A stretch of 51,257 bases of DNA from Gammaproteobacteria bacterium (GCA_028818225.1 JAPPOG010000017.1:1-51257); one strand, 5' to 3'; positions 28,338 through 38,087 are shown, counted from the stretch's first letter. Translations and numbers: made by a program. The notes: a model not told the origin generated them from the letters alone.

Positions 28338-31085
28338 TTGGCAAAAATAAAAGAACTCGTTTTAGTTGATGGCTCATCCTATCTATTCAGAGCCTTCCAT
28401 GCCTTGCCCCCGCTGGTGAATAGTAAACGGCAAGCCACCGGCGCTGTTAAGGGCGTCATCAACATGATACGTGCACTAATCAAGAGCCACGATCACAGCA
28501 ATATCGCGATTGTTTTCGACGCCAAGGGAAAGACCTTTCGTAATGATGTGTATAAAGAGTACAAGGCTCATCGGCCACCCATGCCCGATGATTTACGCAG
28601 TCAGATCCAGCCCATACACGACATTATTCGGGCCATGGGATTACCCCTGCTGATAATAGAAGGGGTAGAGGCAGATGACGTTATCGGTACTCTCGCTCAC
28701 GAGGCCAGTAAGCAAGGCATAGATACCCTGATTTCTACAGGTGACAAAGACCTCGCGCAATTGGTCAACAAGCATGTGACACTGATGAACACTATGACCA
28801 ACGAAACTCTGGATGTGGAAGGCGTCAGAAAGAAATTTGAAGTAGGGCCGGAGCGTATTATCGATTACCTGGCATTAATGGGGGATAAGGCAGATAACAT
28901 TCCGGGTGTCCCTGGGGTTGGACCGAAAACCGCCATCAAATGGCTACATGAATATGATTCGATGGAAGGCATTATTGAAAATGCCGGCGCAATCGGTGGC
29001 AAAGTCGGCGAACGCCTGCGTGACAATATCGACCTGCTTAGATTGTCCTATGAACTCGCGACCATAAAACTCGATTGCAAGCTGGCTATTTCAATACAGG
29101 AACTGACCAAAAAGGATGATGATCAGCAAGAACTGTATGACATTTTTTCCGAGCTTGAATTTAAAACCTGGATCAAAGAACTTGAAGAATATGGGATAAG
29201 TGGCACTTCTAAAAAGGCAAGCAAAAAACAAACGCCAAAAAAAGAGGAGGAAGAGTCTGTTTCTGTTACGCCCGCCGAGACTTCCTATGCAACTATAAAT
29301 GACAGGAAACAACTGGCGAGTCTGGTAGAAACTTTAGGCGCACTCAAAAAATTCAGCATCAACCTGGAACTTGAAGAAGACCATTTTCTCGAAGCGCAAA
29401 TAATTGGTATTGGTATCAGTTCCGATCTTGGCAAAGCATGTTATATACCCATTGCGCATACCTATGAAGACGCACCACAACAATTGGGCCTAGATGAGGT
29501 TTTAACTGAATTAAAGCCAGTTCTGGAAAATCCAGATATCGTCAAGCTAGGCTATGATTTAAAACATATTAGCCACGTCTTGCAGAATCATGACATTTCC
29601 CTGGACCCTCTAAAATCCGATGTTTTGCTCGCTTCTTACGTGCTCAATTCAGTCGCCGTTAAACACAAACTGAATGATATTGCCCGATATTATCTGGATA
29701 CCAGTCTGGTCGGGCTGGAAGAGTTGCTCGGTAAAGGCAGAAACAAACTTACCCAGAAAGAAGTTTCAATCGACAAGTTTGCTGACTACGCAAATGAGCG
29801 GGTTGACTTCATCCACCGCTTGGCAATCTTTCTGGAACAAGAACTCGCCAGCCACGGACAATTACTTGGGCTTTATCGGTATTACGAATTGCCCTTGATC
29901 GAAGTCTTACAGCATATTGAAAGGAATGGGATTCTGCTGGATAAAAAAGTCTTAGCCAGGCAGAGCACCGATATCGGCAAGAAGCTAGACCAGTTGCAGG
30001 CAGAAATTTATAAAATCGCTGGAGAAGAATTCAATATTGGCTCACCCAAACAGCTGCAGAGTATATTCTTTGAAAAATTAAACTTGCCTGTTTTAAAGAA
30101 AACGCCTACCGGGCAGCCTTCTACCGCTGAGCCCGTATTACAGGAATTGGCAGAGGAGTATGAGCTACCGCGCCTTATTCTGGATCAGCGCTCACTTTCC
30201 AAGCTAAAGTCCACCTATACCGATAAGCTGCCACTGGAAGTCAATAACGATACTGGTCGCATACATTCTTCATTCCAGCAAGCTGTAGCCGCAACGGGAA
30301 GATTGTCTTCCACTGATCCGAACTTGCAAAACATTCCTATTCGAACTGAAGAAGGAAGAAAAGTGCGCAAAGCATTTGTTGCCGAAAAGGGATACAAGCT
30401 AATGGCAGCGGACTATTCACAGGTGGAATTACGCATCATGGCTCATTTGTCTGGAGATGCTGGACTACTGACAGCTTTCTCCAGTGATCAGGACGTACAC
30501 AAAGCTACGGCAGCAGATGTGTTCAACACACCACTGGACAAAGTTACTGCGGAGCAAAGGCGCAGCGCCAAGGCAATAAACTTCGGACTCATTTATGGCA
30601 TGAGTGCTTTTGGCTTGGCAAACCAGCTGAATGTTAGCCGTACTGATGCCCAACAATACGTCGACAGGTATTTCCAAAAGTATCCCGGAGTTCGAAATTA
30701 CATGGACCAGACTCAGGCATTAGCCGATGAGAAAGGTTACGTCGAAACAATTTTTGGGCGGCGACTTTATCTGCCTGATATCCATGCGGGTAATGCCATG
30801 ATTCGCAAAGCTGCACAACGAACGGCCATCAACGCCCCGATGCAAGGATCAGCAGCAGACATAATTAAACAGGCGATGATCGATATCGATCACTGGTTGG
30901 CACTAGGAGACCTCGAGGCGCGCATGTTATTACAAGTTCATGATGAACTGGTGTTTGAGGTTAAAGAAGGCGACATCGATCTACTCGCCGAGGGTGTAAA
31001 GTTTAGAATGATGACAGCAGCCTCACTGGATGTACCCTTAGTTGTTGATATTGGTGTTGGCAACAACTGGGATCAGGCGCACTGA
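28338..31085 (+). CDS. polA: DNA polymerase I with degenerate proofreading domain
   Basis: Repair and Okazaki-fragment polymerase, 915 residues. The 5' nuclease domain (about 1-290) is intact: VDGSSYLFRAFHALPPL, EADDVIGTLA, STGDKDLAQLV and MGDKADNIPGVPGVGPKTA. The polymerase domain (about 500-915) is intact: ADYSQVELRIMAHLSGD, the O-helix RRSAKAINFGLIYG and LLQVHDELVFEV. The middle 3'-5' exonuclease domain has lost three of its four metal-binding acids: Asn342 replaces Asp355 (E. coli numbering), Ile411 replaces Asp424, Arg488 replaces Asp501; only Glu344 (Glu357) and Tyr484 (Tyr497) remain. Spacing between these sites equals E. coli exactly, so the alignment is safe. Start is TTG 28338 after AGGGCGAAG; it follows znuA by 16 bases, and engB is convergent. 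Confidence 0.97.
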   Translation: MAKIKELVLVDGSSYLFRAFHALPPLVNSKRQATGAVKGVINMIRALIKSHDHSNIAIVFDAKGKTFRNDVYKEYKAHRPPMPDDLRSQIQPIHDIIRAMGLPLLIIEGVEADDVIGTLAHEASKQGIDTLISTGDKDLAQLVNKHVTLMNTMTNETLDVEGVRKKFEVGPERIIDYLALMGDKADNIPGVPGVGPKTAIKWLHEYDSMEGIIENAGAIGGKVGERLRDNIDLLRLSYELATIKLDCKLAISIQELTKKDDDQQELYDIFSELEFKTWIKELEEYGISGTSKKASKKQTPKKEEEESVSVTPAETSYATINDRKQLASLVETLGALKKFSINLELEEDHFLEAQIIGIGISSDLGKACYIPIAHTYEDAPQQLGLDEVLTELKPVLENPDIVKLGYDLKHISHVLQNHDISLDPLKSDVLLASYVLNSVAVKHKLNDIARYYLDTSLVGLEELLGKGRNKLTQKEVSIDKFADYANERVDFIHRLAIFLEQELASHGQLLGLYRYYELPLIEVLQHIERNGILLDKKVLARQSTDIGKKLDQLQAEIYKIAGEEFNIGSPKQLQSIFFEKLNLPVLKKTPTGQPSTAEPVLQELAEEYELPRLILDQRSLSKLKSTYTDKLPLEVNNDTGRIHSSFQQAVAATGRLSSTDPNLQNIPIRTEEGRKVRKAFVAEKGYKLMAADYSQVELRIMAHLSGDAGLLTAFSSDQDVHKATAADVFNTPLDKVTAEQRRSAKAINFGLIYGMSAFGLANQLNVSRTDAQQYVDRYFQKYPGVRNYMDQTQALADEKGYVETIFGRRLYLPDIHAGNAMIRKAAQRTAINAPMQGSAADIIKQAMIDIDHWLALGDLEARMLLQVHDELVFEVKEGDIDLLAEGVKFRMMTAASLDVPLVVDIGVGNNWDQAH

Positions 31086-31092
31086 CTGAAAA

Positions 31093-31686
31093 TTACAATT
31101 CTTCACTATACCAGACAGCTATTTGTTTTCTCGCTTCATCCACACCGGTGTTTTTCAGCGAAGAGAATAGCTGAACGGAAACTTGATCCAGGTTTTCCAG
31201 CTCTCTTTTGACTTTTAATAAGGTGTTCTGTGCCGCTCCACGTTTTAGCTTGTCAGCTTTGGTCAAAAGTAAATGCAGTGGCAACTGGGATTGAACTGCC
31301 CAGTCAATCATCATGCGATCAAATTCCTTGAGCGGGTGACGGCTATCACTGAGCAGGACGAGACCGACTAATGCCTCCCGTTTTCTCAAGTACTGCTCGA
31401 GTTCGAACTGCCATTTGTTCTTCACTGCAAGCGGAACCTTGGCGAATCCATAGCCAGGCAAATCAACCAGGTATTTACTGTCTTCAATTTTGAAGAAATT
31501 AATTAATTGGGTTCTACCCGGTGTCTTGCTGATTCTGGCCAAACGGGATTGATTACACAGTGTATTTATGGCGCTGGATTTACCCGCGTTCGAGCGGCCG
31601 GCGAAAGCAACTTCCGCTAAACTGTCAGCAGGGCAATCCTTGAGGCTTGCAGCGCTGGTTACAAAATGCGATTGGTTGAAATTCAT
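31093..31686 (-). CDS. engB: Ribosome biogenesis GTP-binding protein YsxC/EngB
   Basis: Essential small TRAFAC GTPase involved in late 50S assembly. The 197-residue protein shows [19 protein letters not shown] (G1), [13 protein letters not shown] (G2), [13 protein letters not shown] (G3), [12 protein letters not shown] (G4) and [10 protein letters not shown] (G5). Lengths and spacing are typical. Its end is seven bases from the end of convergent polA, and it is divergent from the cytochrome c4 gene; polA-engB-cytochrome c4-dsbA adjacency is conserved in Pseudomonas. Confidence 0.96.
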   Translation of the reverse strand: MNFNQSHFVTSAASLKDCPADSLAEVAFAGRSNAGKSSAINTLCNQSRLARISKTPGRTQLINFFKIEDSKYLVDLPGYGFAKVPLAVKNKWQFELEQYLRKREALVGLVLLSDSRHPLKEFDRMMIDWAVQSQLPLHLLLTKADKLKRGAAQNTLLKVKRELENLDQVSVQLFSSLKNTGVDEARKQIAVWYSEEL

Positions 31687-31746
31687 TACTTCGCCTGGCC
31701 AGAATCACTGGGGCAGCGCCCATTAGAGTCGTTGCCTATTTTGAGC

Positions 31747-31779
31747 TATAATCCGCGACCGCGATTTCATGGGATCGCG
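31747..31779 (+). promoter_or_regulatory. Candidate -10 box and inverted repeat upstream of the cytochrome c4 gene
   Basis: A perfect TATAAT at 31747-31752 is followed by the inverted repeat CGCGAT-N8-ATCGCG (31760-31765 and 31774-31779), which would fall at or just after the transcription start. No clear -35 box is found at 17 bases (TTAGAG at 18 is weak). It could be a regulator site or a 5' hairpin. Confidence 0.45.
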
Positions 31780-31874
31780 TTTAATAAGAACCTATGGACA
31801 AACAGTATTTCTCTAAACTTGAAAATTTGAACCCAGCTTGGTCTAAATTTTCAGCAGTAACTTCAGGAAAACTC

Positions 31875-32486
31875 ATGAAGAAACTCGTCATTGTCATTGT
31901 ATCGGCTCTCATTGGAAGCCTTGCACCTCAGATATTACTCGCACAAGGCGATGCAGCAGCAGGTCAGGCAAAATCAGCACTTTGTGCAACCTGCCATGGT
32001 GCTGATGGCAATAGCCAACTTGCCGAAAACCCAAAATTAGCCGGCCAAAATGCCAGTTACATAGTCAAGCAATTAAATGACTACAAGTCTGGTGCCCGGG
32101 CCAATGCAATTATGGCAGGTATGGTCGCAGCACTCAGTGATCAGGACATGCTCGACATAGCCGCCTGGTACGCCTCCCAACAAGTTACTTTACTGGGCGC
32201 CGACCCGGAATCACTGGAGCTCGGGGAAACCCTTTACAGAGCAGGCATTAAAGAGCTCTCAGTGGCAGCATGTTCAGCCTGTCATTCACCTACCGGAATT
32301 GGCAATGCGCCGGCAGGTTTTCCTTCGCTCAGTGGCCAGCATCCCGAATACACCTTATTACAGCTTAAGGCCTTTCGTTCCGGCGAACGCCAGAATGATC
32401 AGAGTGGCATGATGCGGACGGTGGTTGAGCGGCTCACTGATCAGGAACTGGAAGCCCTTGCCAGTTACGTATCCGGGCTCAATTAA
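31875..32486 (+). CDS. Cytochrome c4 (diheme c-type cytochrome)
   Basis: Periplasmic diheme electron carrier, an electron donor to terminal oxidases. From ATG 31875 (AGGA seven bases upstream) the product has 203 residues: signal peptide MKKLVIVIVSALIGSLAP through ILLAQ, then two cytochrome c domains with CATCH (residues 37-41) and CSACH (133-137). The distal methionine candidates are in NAIMAGMVAALSDQDM and QSGMMRTVVERLTDQEL. The longer frame from 31794 was rejected since it hides the signal peptide. It is related to the tandem tail of the oxidase subunit II gene. The dsbA gene follows at 135 bases. Confidence 0.94.
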   Translation: MKKLVIVIVSALIGSLAPQILLAQGDAAAGQAKSALCATCHGADGNSQLAENPKLAGQNASYIVKQLNDYKSGARANAIMAGMVAALSDQDMLDIAAWYASQQVTLLGADPESLELGETLYRAGIKELSVAACSACHSPTGIGNAPAGFPSLSGQHPEYTLLQLKAFRSGERQNDQSGMMRTVVERLTDQELEALASYVSGLN

Positions 32487-32621
32487 GCCAAGCAGCAAGG
32501 ACGGGGCAATGCGTTAGCCAGATCAATTTTTAAGTAGGCTGAGATGGCAAGGCGCTTTTTGCTGTGGTAACGTTTTTCGCCATCCTCCTGCAAACCAGGA
32601 TGAACCGAACGGAGTCCAAAG

Positions 32622-33293
32622 ATGACTAAAAATACAGTTTTAAAAAGAGCGCTACAGGCCGCAGTATTACTGGTCTTAATGCCAGTGGCCTTAGCCAGTT
32701 ACGGGCAAATCGAGCGCTATGTTGCCGGCACCCACTACGTCGAAATTGCCAATCCGGTTAACACCAATGATGCGTCGAGAGTCGAGGTGATCGAAGCCTT
32801 CTGGTATGGGTGCTCTCACTGTTTTCGCTTCGAGCCACTCATCACCAACTGGGAAGAAAATAAGCCTGACGATGTTGATTTCGTCCGCTTTCCAGCGATG
32901 TGGAACAATTTAATGAAGATCCATGCCCAGGTTTACTACGCTGCCGAAGCGCTGGATGCCGTGGATGTGCTCCACGAGCACATCTTCAATGCCATTAATG
33001 TTGAGCGTAATATGCTGCAAAACGAAAGTCAGATCGCTGACCTGTTCGCGGAGCACGGGGTCAGTGAGGAGGATTTCGATCGCACTTTTAATTCTTTCTC
33101 GGTACGTACCAAGGTAAATCAGGCAGAGCGCAGAATGCAGGATTATGGCATTCGTTCGACGCCAAACATGATCGTAAACGGGAAATATTTGATCGCCACC
33201 AGTGAAAACGTGCGTACCCAGCAAGAAATGCTGGAAGTCGTTGATTTTCTTGTAGAAAAAGAGCGACAAGCAATGCGCAGCTCTGGCGACTAA
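32622..33293 (+). CDS. dsbA: Thiol:disulfide interchange protein DsbA
   Basis: Periplasmic oxidase that introduces disulfides in exported proteins. The 223-residue product has a signal peptide (core AVLLVLMPVALAS) and a thioredoxin fold with the active site FWYGCSHCFRFEP (Cys64 and Cys67) and the cis-Pro loop RSTPNMIVNG. The dipeptide between the cysteines is Ser-His instead of the Pro-His of E. coli and Pseudomonas; since these two residues set the redox potential, this may tune activity. It sits between cytochrome c4 and a strong terminator, upstream of the type II secretion operon, whose substrates often need disulfides. Confidence 0.94.
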   Translation: MTKNTVLKRALQAAVLLVLMPVALASYGQIERYVAGTHYVEIANPVNTNDASRVEVIEAFWYGCSHCFRFEPLITNWEENKPDDVDFVRFPAMWNNLMKIHAQVYYAAEALDAVDVLHEHIFNAINVERNMLQNESQIADLFAEHGVSEEDFDRTFNSFSVRTKVNQAERRMQDYGIRSTPNMIVNGKYLIATSENVRTQQEMLEVVDFLVEKERQAMRSSGD

Positions 33294-33315
33294 ACCCCCG
33301 CTACCCTGGATTTTT

Positions 33316-33356
33316 GCTTCGCCCCGGGCCTTAAAATCCGGGGCGAAGCCGTTTTT
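33316..33356 (+). terminator. Intrinsic terminator after dsbA
   Basis: A perfect 12-base stem (GCTTCGCCCCGG at 33316-33327, CCGGGGCGAAGC at 33338-33349, loop of 10) is followed by CG and TTTTT. It separates dsbA from the type II secretion operon. The rest of the gap to 33561 has no recognised element. Confidence 0.92.
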
Positions 33357-33561
33357 GGGGTTACGCTCTTTGCCATTTTTCCTGAATTGGCCTGGTCAGG
33401 CTTCAGTAGCCCGCACCCCGTTTAATTTTTTTTCGCGTAAGCGCTAAAACTATTTCCCAACCGAATCAGTCTTAAACATCAGAATTAACAAAATATTCAG
33501 GAACTTAGAACGAAGAGCAGGGATTGGCCGAGGGCAAATTCCAGTTTAGCCAGTAATCACT

Positions 33562-34830
33562 ATGGGCAGCTTCCAACAACAGCTTATCGATCGCATTCCT
33601 GCACCGCTTAAAAAGGTGTTGGAGGGCAGTTCGCGTAAGGAACTAATTAGTAGCATTAACACAACATTGATGGTTTTTAACGCTGAATTGATTCATGGCG
33701 AATCGGGGGCAGTTTCGACATTAGCGGATAGTAAACCTGAGACGATTGCACAGGCGGCAAAAAAATTAATACCTGATAGTGGCGATGATGTGTCCGTACT
33801 GCTTTTGTTGCCGCCGTCAGAGTTTATTGCAACTTCCCATTCCCTACCGGGAATTTCCAAAGAAAATTTGATTTCCGCTTTACGTTTGCAAACCGAAACG
33901 ATTTTGCCTTCTTACGAGGAGGATCTTTCTCTGGCAATCGATGCAAACAGCAGTGATGGTAACGCCGAGTCGGTTGCGTTATGGCTGCCACAGGAAAAGT
34001 TAAACGAGTTGTTTGATGCATTCAGTGACCAGAATTTATTTCTCGCTGCAATAAAACCAAGAATACTGAATTCCGAAATCGGAGAAAGCGTCATTGGGTT
34101 GCTTGACACTGATGAGAGCGATGTAAGCTTTGTACTGATTGAGAATGGACTTTTAAGAGCCTGGCAACAAGTCAACAAGATAGACCTGGAACAAGAAGAA
34201 TTTGTCAGGCAGTGGCAAGATTCGCTTGAAAACAGTTCGGCCACATCAGTGAAAGACTTAAGTAGTTATCAGCAGTTTTTACCTGCGTTGGATAATACCG
34301 CTAATAGCGAATATAACTTTTTCCCAACCGGTGCCTTGAATGCACGCAAGAAAGTAGAGAAAGGCCGCAAGCTGTTAGCAGGCCTGGCTGGCGTGGCAGT
34401 GCTTCTGCTTCTTTCTGCCATCCCGTTTATTCAACAATCATTAGCCTATAGAAGTGCAGCTGCAACATTGGAATCGAGTCGCTTGATGTCCGCCGATGCC
34501 CGTCAAGATCAGCAAATAGTCGTTAATTTTGAAAATGAGTGGGGCCCGCTGAGCGACTTTCCAGAACAACGCATTCGGGAAGCAATGTTTACTTTACAAA
34601 ATGTACTCAGCCCAGAACAACTTACTTCACTGGAAATATCCGAGGGCCTGATATCAATCCAGGGGACCAGCACTGATCCACAAGCAATATTGCAGCGCCT
34701 TGAACAGGACCCCTTGTTTACTGAGGTTCTGTTCTCCCGCGCGACCAATAACACTCGATACTACATTGATTTGCGTTTGAGCCCGGTAAATTTTGAAGCC
34801 TATATGATTCGGTATTTTCCCGACGACTAA
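33562..34830 (+). CDS. gspL: Type II secretion system protein L
   Basis: Bitopic inner-membrane platform protein that links the GspE ATPase to GspM. The 422-residue product has a cytoplasmic actin-like region (about residues 1-265, with LLLLPPSEF and the block SALRLQTETILPSYEEDL), one membrane helix (about 271-293, LLAGLAGVAVLLLLSAIPFI) and a periplasmic ferredoxin-like domain (about 330-422). Conservation is low, as usual for GspL, and the assignment depends on topology and on being followed by M-E-F-D-G-H-I-J-K genes. It is the first gene of the operon; no gspC precedes it. Confidence 0.85.
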   Translation: MGSFQQQLIDRIPAPLKKVLEGSSRKELISSINTTLMVFNAELIHGESGAVSTLADSKPETIAQAAKKLIPDSGDDVSVLLLLPPSEFIATSHSLPGISKENLISALRLQTETILPSYEEDLSLAIDANSSDGNAESVALWLPQEKLNELFDAFSDQNLFLAAIKPRILNSEIGESVIGLLDTDESDVSFVLIENGLLRAWQQVNKIDLEQEEFVRQWQDSLENSSATSVKDLSSYQQFLPALDNTANSEYNFFPTGALNARKKVEKGRKLLAGLAGVAVLLLLSAIPFIQQSLAYRSAAATLESSRLMSADARQDQQIVVNFENEWGPLSDFPEQRIREAMFTLQNVLSPEQLTSLEISEGLISIQGTSTDPQAILQRLEQDPLFTEVLFSRATNNTRYYIDLRLSPVNFEAYMIRYFPDD

Positions 34831-34849
34831 AGAGAAAGAGTAAGAAATC

Positions 34850-35419
34850 GTGCAGATATCAACGCGTGAAAGAAACATCTTGTTTATGGCAGCCTTCGTC
34901 GCTGTTGTCTTTGCCGCGACAACCATATTCCCGACTATCCGTGCCCAGTATCAGGAACGTCAGGAATTAATCGAAGATGTTTTACTAGACATCGATAGGG
35001 AGCAAAGTCTTATTGAAAATACACTCACCTGGCGTGAACGCCGGGTCGAAGTTGAACAACGCACTCAGGAACTCGAGCAGCAAGTCTTTAGTGGCGACAC
35101 TATTCCACTGGTCGAAGCTAATATTTCTGGAGACCTTTCCGAATATGCGCGCAACTCTGGAATAACAGTAAGTTCAACGCGTCTGGCAGACCGCCTAGAA
35201 ACCAATAACTGGTTGATGATAAGTCAGGAGATGTCATTCAGAACCACTGATGCAGGAAATACGATTAGTCTCTTGGAAAGGCTGGAAAATTCTTTGCCGC
35301 GACTCTTCGTTTCAGATTTCGCAATCAATCGTAGCCGTAATCAATATAGCGGCACTATTACCGTGGTCGGCTTCGCCAGGAGCGAAGGGCTGGTCTCGGC
35401 AGCAACGGCCCAGAGGTAA
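34850..35419 (+). CDS. gspM: Type II secretion system protein M
   Basis: Small inner-membrane partner of GspL. The 189-residue product has a short cytoplasmic start, one helix (about residues 10-28, ILFMAAFVAVVFAATTIFP), a coiled-coil-like segment (about 35-80, rich in Glu, Gln and Arg) and a periplasmic ferredoxin-like domain (about 85-180). This is the GspM/PilO architecture. The start is GTG at 34850, 19 bases after gspL. Sequence similarity within the family is low and the call is based on topology and context. Confidence 0.8.
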   Translation: MQISTRERNILFMAAFVAVVFAATTIFPTIRAQYQERQELIEDVLLDIDREQSLIENTLTWRERRVEVEQRTQELEQQVFSGDTIPLVEANISGDLSEYARNSGITVSSTRLADRLETNNWLMISQEMSFRTTDAGNTISLLERLENSLPRLFVSDFAINRSRNQYSGTITVVGFARSEGLVSAATAQR

Positions 35420-35421
35420 AT

Positions 35422-36885
35422 ATGTCTTACTCGCCGTTAACCTTGCCTATCTTTACTCAGCTTCTGGAACCTGAGGGAATTGCTCCAGCGCAGGACTTTG
35501 AGGATTCTGGAAGTTTAATTTGTAATCAGCTGCCCTCGATAGCGCTGCGCGCGAAGATTAGATTCATTATTGGTGAAATCGTGCGTTTTAATCTTGGTGA
35601 AGATGATGAGGTCAGGCGCTTAATGAAACACTGGCGCGCAGAATTATCGCCCCAGATTGAAAGCAATGAAGATGATTTATTTGTTTCAGGTTTCGAAGAC
35701 GACGAAGAGCTAATTGATCTGGCTTCTGAAGCGCCGATTATTCGATTGGTAAACCACCTGTTTGCACGAGCACTGGATTTAAACGCCAGTGACATTCATT
35801 TTGAGCCTAATGAAGCCCATCTGGATGTTCGTTGCCGTGTAGACGGAATTATGACCCGCATCGAACGCCTGCCAGTTCGGATTCATACTGCCGTGGCATC
35901 TCGTTTAAAACTCATGGCGAAATTAGATATCGGAGAGAAGCGTTTACCTCAGGATGGGCGCATCGATTATCAAATCGGCAGCAAGCAGCTGGATATGCGA
36001 GTTTCGACTTTGCCGGGAGTCCATGGTGAATCTGTTGTGCTGAGAATACTGGATCGCTCCGACACGACAGTTGATCTTGCCCAACTGGGCATGCCCGCCA
36101 GTGTTCTGCAGAATTATCAGGGAGTAATATCGCAGCCCCACGGCATGATTCTGATTACCGGCCCTACCGGCTCTGGCAAGACAACCACGCTCTACGCAAC
36201 CCTGGAAAAAATTAACAACGAACGGCAGAAGATTATTACCGTGGAAGATCCTGTTGAATATCAACTTGAGGGTATAACCCAGATTCAGGCAAATGCCTCG
36301 ATCGGCCTTAGCTTTGCAGTAGGACTCAGATCCATCGTTCGCCAGGATCCAGATGTCTTGATGGTAGGTGAGATTCGCGATCACGAAACCGCTGAGATAG
36401 CTATTGAGTCCGCACTAACCGGACACCTGGTTTTCTCCACCTTGCATACCAATGATGCGGCCGGCGCCGTAACCCGATTGCAGGACATGGGCGTTGAAGG
36501 CTATTTAATCAGTTCCAGTTTACTGGGGATTCAGGCCCAACGATTAGTTCGAAGAGTATGTACGGATTGCGCGGAAGTCTTGACATTAAGCGATGATGAA
36601 GCTGCGGTATTGGAAATTGATGTGAATGACTGTCCCGAGATTCGGCGCGGAAACGGTTGCGAACGCTGCGGTCAAACTGGCTATCGGGGACGGGTTGGAC
36701 TGTATGAATTATTGATGATGAGCGATGCCATCCGCCACCACATTGCCAGTGGCGCTGATGCCAATATTATTCGCGACCAGGCAATTAAAGAAGGGATGCG
36801 CACCTTGCGAGAGGATGCCATCGATAAATTGAATGCCGGCCTGACAACTCCGGAAGAAGTAGTGAGAGTGACAAGAGCAATATGA
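35422..36885 (+). CDS. gspE: Type II secretion system ATPase
   Basis: Cytoplasmic hexameric ATPase that powers pseudopilus assembly. The 487-residue protein has an N-terminal GspL-binding region, the Asp/His boxes around ASDIHFEPNEAHLDVRCRVDG, Walker A GPTGSGKTT (residues 247-255), Walker B LMVGEIRDHETAEIA and HLVFSTLHTNDAAGAVTRL. Near the C-terminus a zinc-binding tetracysteine motif (CTDC and CERC) is intact, typical of GspE/PilB. Starts with ATG two bases after gspM and overlaps the gspF start by four bases. PilB is the main alternative; the neighbours decide for GspE. Confidence 0.95.
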   Translation: MSYSPLTLPIFTQLLEPEGIAPAQDFEDSGSLICNQLPSIALRAKIRFIIGEIVRFNLGEDDEVRRLMKHWRAELSPQIESNEDDLFVSGFEDDEELIDLASEAPIIRLVNHLFARALDLNASDIHFEPNEAHLDVRCRVDGIMTRIERLPVRIHTAVASRLKLMAKLDIGEKRLPQDGRIDYQIGSKQLDMRVSTLPGVHGESVVLRILDRSDTTVDLAQLGMPASVLQNYQGVISQPHGMILITGPTGSGKTTTLYATLEKINNERQKIITVEDPVEYQLEGITQIQANASIGLSFAVGLRSIVRQDPDVLMVGEIRDHETAEIAIESALTGHLVFSTLHTNDAAGAVTRLQDMGVEGYLISSSLLGIQAQRLVRRVCTDCAEVLTLSDDEAAVLEIDVNDCPEIRRGNGCERCGQTGYRGRVGLYELLMMSDAIRHHIASGADANIIRDQAIKEGMRTLREDAIDKLNAGLTTPEEVVRVTRAI

Positions 36886-38087
36886 GTGCCGTCTCTTACA
36901 AGTATCAGGCATTTGATTCGCAGGGAAAACTGCAGAACGGCCAGTTGAATGCTGAAACGGAGAAAGAGGCGCTGCGTATTTTACGCGGTAAGAACCTTAC
37001 CCCGGTAAAAATCCAGGAATCCAAACAAGCAGCAGAAAGCGCCCACCGCAAGAAAATCACTAACAATGATCTATTAGATTTCACCAATGGTCTTTGTACC
37101 CTGGTGGAGGCTAGAGTTCCTATTGATAAGGCCCTGCGCCTACTGGATGGCATTACCGAATCGCCGGCCATGAAAGAACTGGTACTGAATCTCTTGCGGG
37201 ATGTGAAAGAAGGTAAGAGCCTCGCTGATGCCATGGAGAGCCACCCTACAGTATTCAGCAAGATGTACATTAACATTGTGCGAGCAGGCGAGGAGGGTGG
37301 CATCCTGCATACCTTACTGCCTGATCTGGCTGACTTTCTGGATACCAGCGCAAAGACGCGACAGGCAATAATCTCGGCGATGATTTACCCCATCGTTTTG
37401 CTGGCAACAGGCATCATCTCAGTCTTCCTGTTATTGGTTTTCGTGGTACCCCAGTTTGCTGCGATGTTCGAAGACGCTGGAACCGAGATTCCACCATCAG
37501 CCGCCTTTCTGCTAAACCTGAGTGACTTTGTTCAATCCTATGGCTACCTGATTGTGGTGTTCATCGTGCTGTTAGTGGTTTTCTGGCGACGTCTGGATAA
37601 GGATCCCGTGACGAAATTCAAAAAAGATAATTTCTTACTTTCCTTGCCGCTAGTAGGAAACCTCATACTCTATAAGGAATGTGCAATTTTCTCCCGTACT
37701 CTTGGCGCGCTGTTAGGGGCAGGTATCCCATTAATTCGAGGCTTAAGGGTGTCGCGAGAAGTCGTCATCAATACCGTATTAACAAAACATTTAACAGATG
37801 TTGAAGAAGATGTACGTGGAGGTGCTGGCCTGGGAATTTCTATTGAGAAAACAGGCATTTTTCCAACCTTGCTACATCAACTCGTTGCTGTAGGCGAAGA
37901 GTCCGGCCGCACCTCTGCCATCTTGCTTAAATCAGCTACTACCTTTGATAACTTTGTCAGGAATCAAATGTCGGCGCTCGTGTCTGCATTACAACCTGCA
38001 CTCATTATCTTCCTCGCTATTGCAGTTGGGGGAATAACTATCACCATGCTCTCAGCCGTATTCAGTATGAATGCAGTGGAGTTTTAA
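36882..38087 (+). CDS. gspF: Type II secretion system inner-membrane protein F
   Basis: Polytopic platform protein of the assembly complex. The 401-residue protein has the family's two homologous cytoplasmic domains (about residues 70-170 and 275-375), each followed by hydrophobic helices (MIYPIVLLATGIISVFLLLV and ALIIFLAIAVGGITITML). Signatures include NGLCTLVEARVPIDKALRLL, RAGEEGGILHTLLPDLADFL and AVGEESGRTSAIL. The start ATG overlaps the gspE stop (ATGA), indicating coupling. Length is that of GspF and PilC. Confidence 0.95.
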   Translation: MSAVSYKYQAFDSQGKLQNGQLNAETEKEALRILRGKNLTPVKIQESKQAAESAHRKKITNNDLLDFTNGLCTLVEARVPIDKALRLLDGITESPAMKELVLNLLRDVKEGKSLADAMESHPTVFSKMYINIVRAGEEGGILHTLLPDLADFLDTSAKTRQAIISAMIYPIVLLATGIISVFLLLVFVVPQFAAMFEDAGTEIPPSAAFLLNLSDFVQSYGYLIVVFIVLLVVFWRRLDKDPVTKFKKDNFLLSLPLVGNLILYKECAIFSRTLGALLGAGIPLIRGLRVSREVVINTVLTKHLTDVEEDVRGGAGLGISIEKTGIFPTLLHQLVAVGEESGRTSAILLKSATTFDNFVRNQMSALVSALQPALIIFLAIAVGGITITMLSAVFSMNAVEF

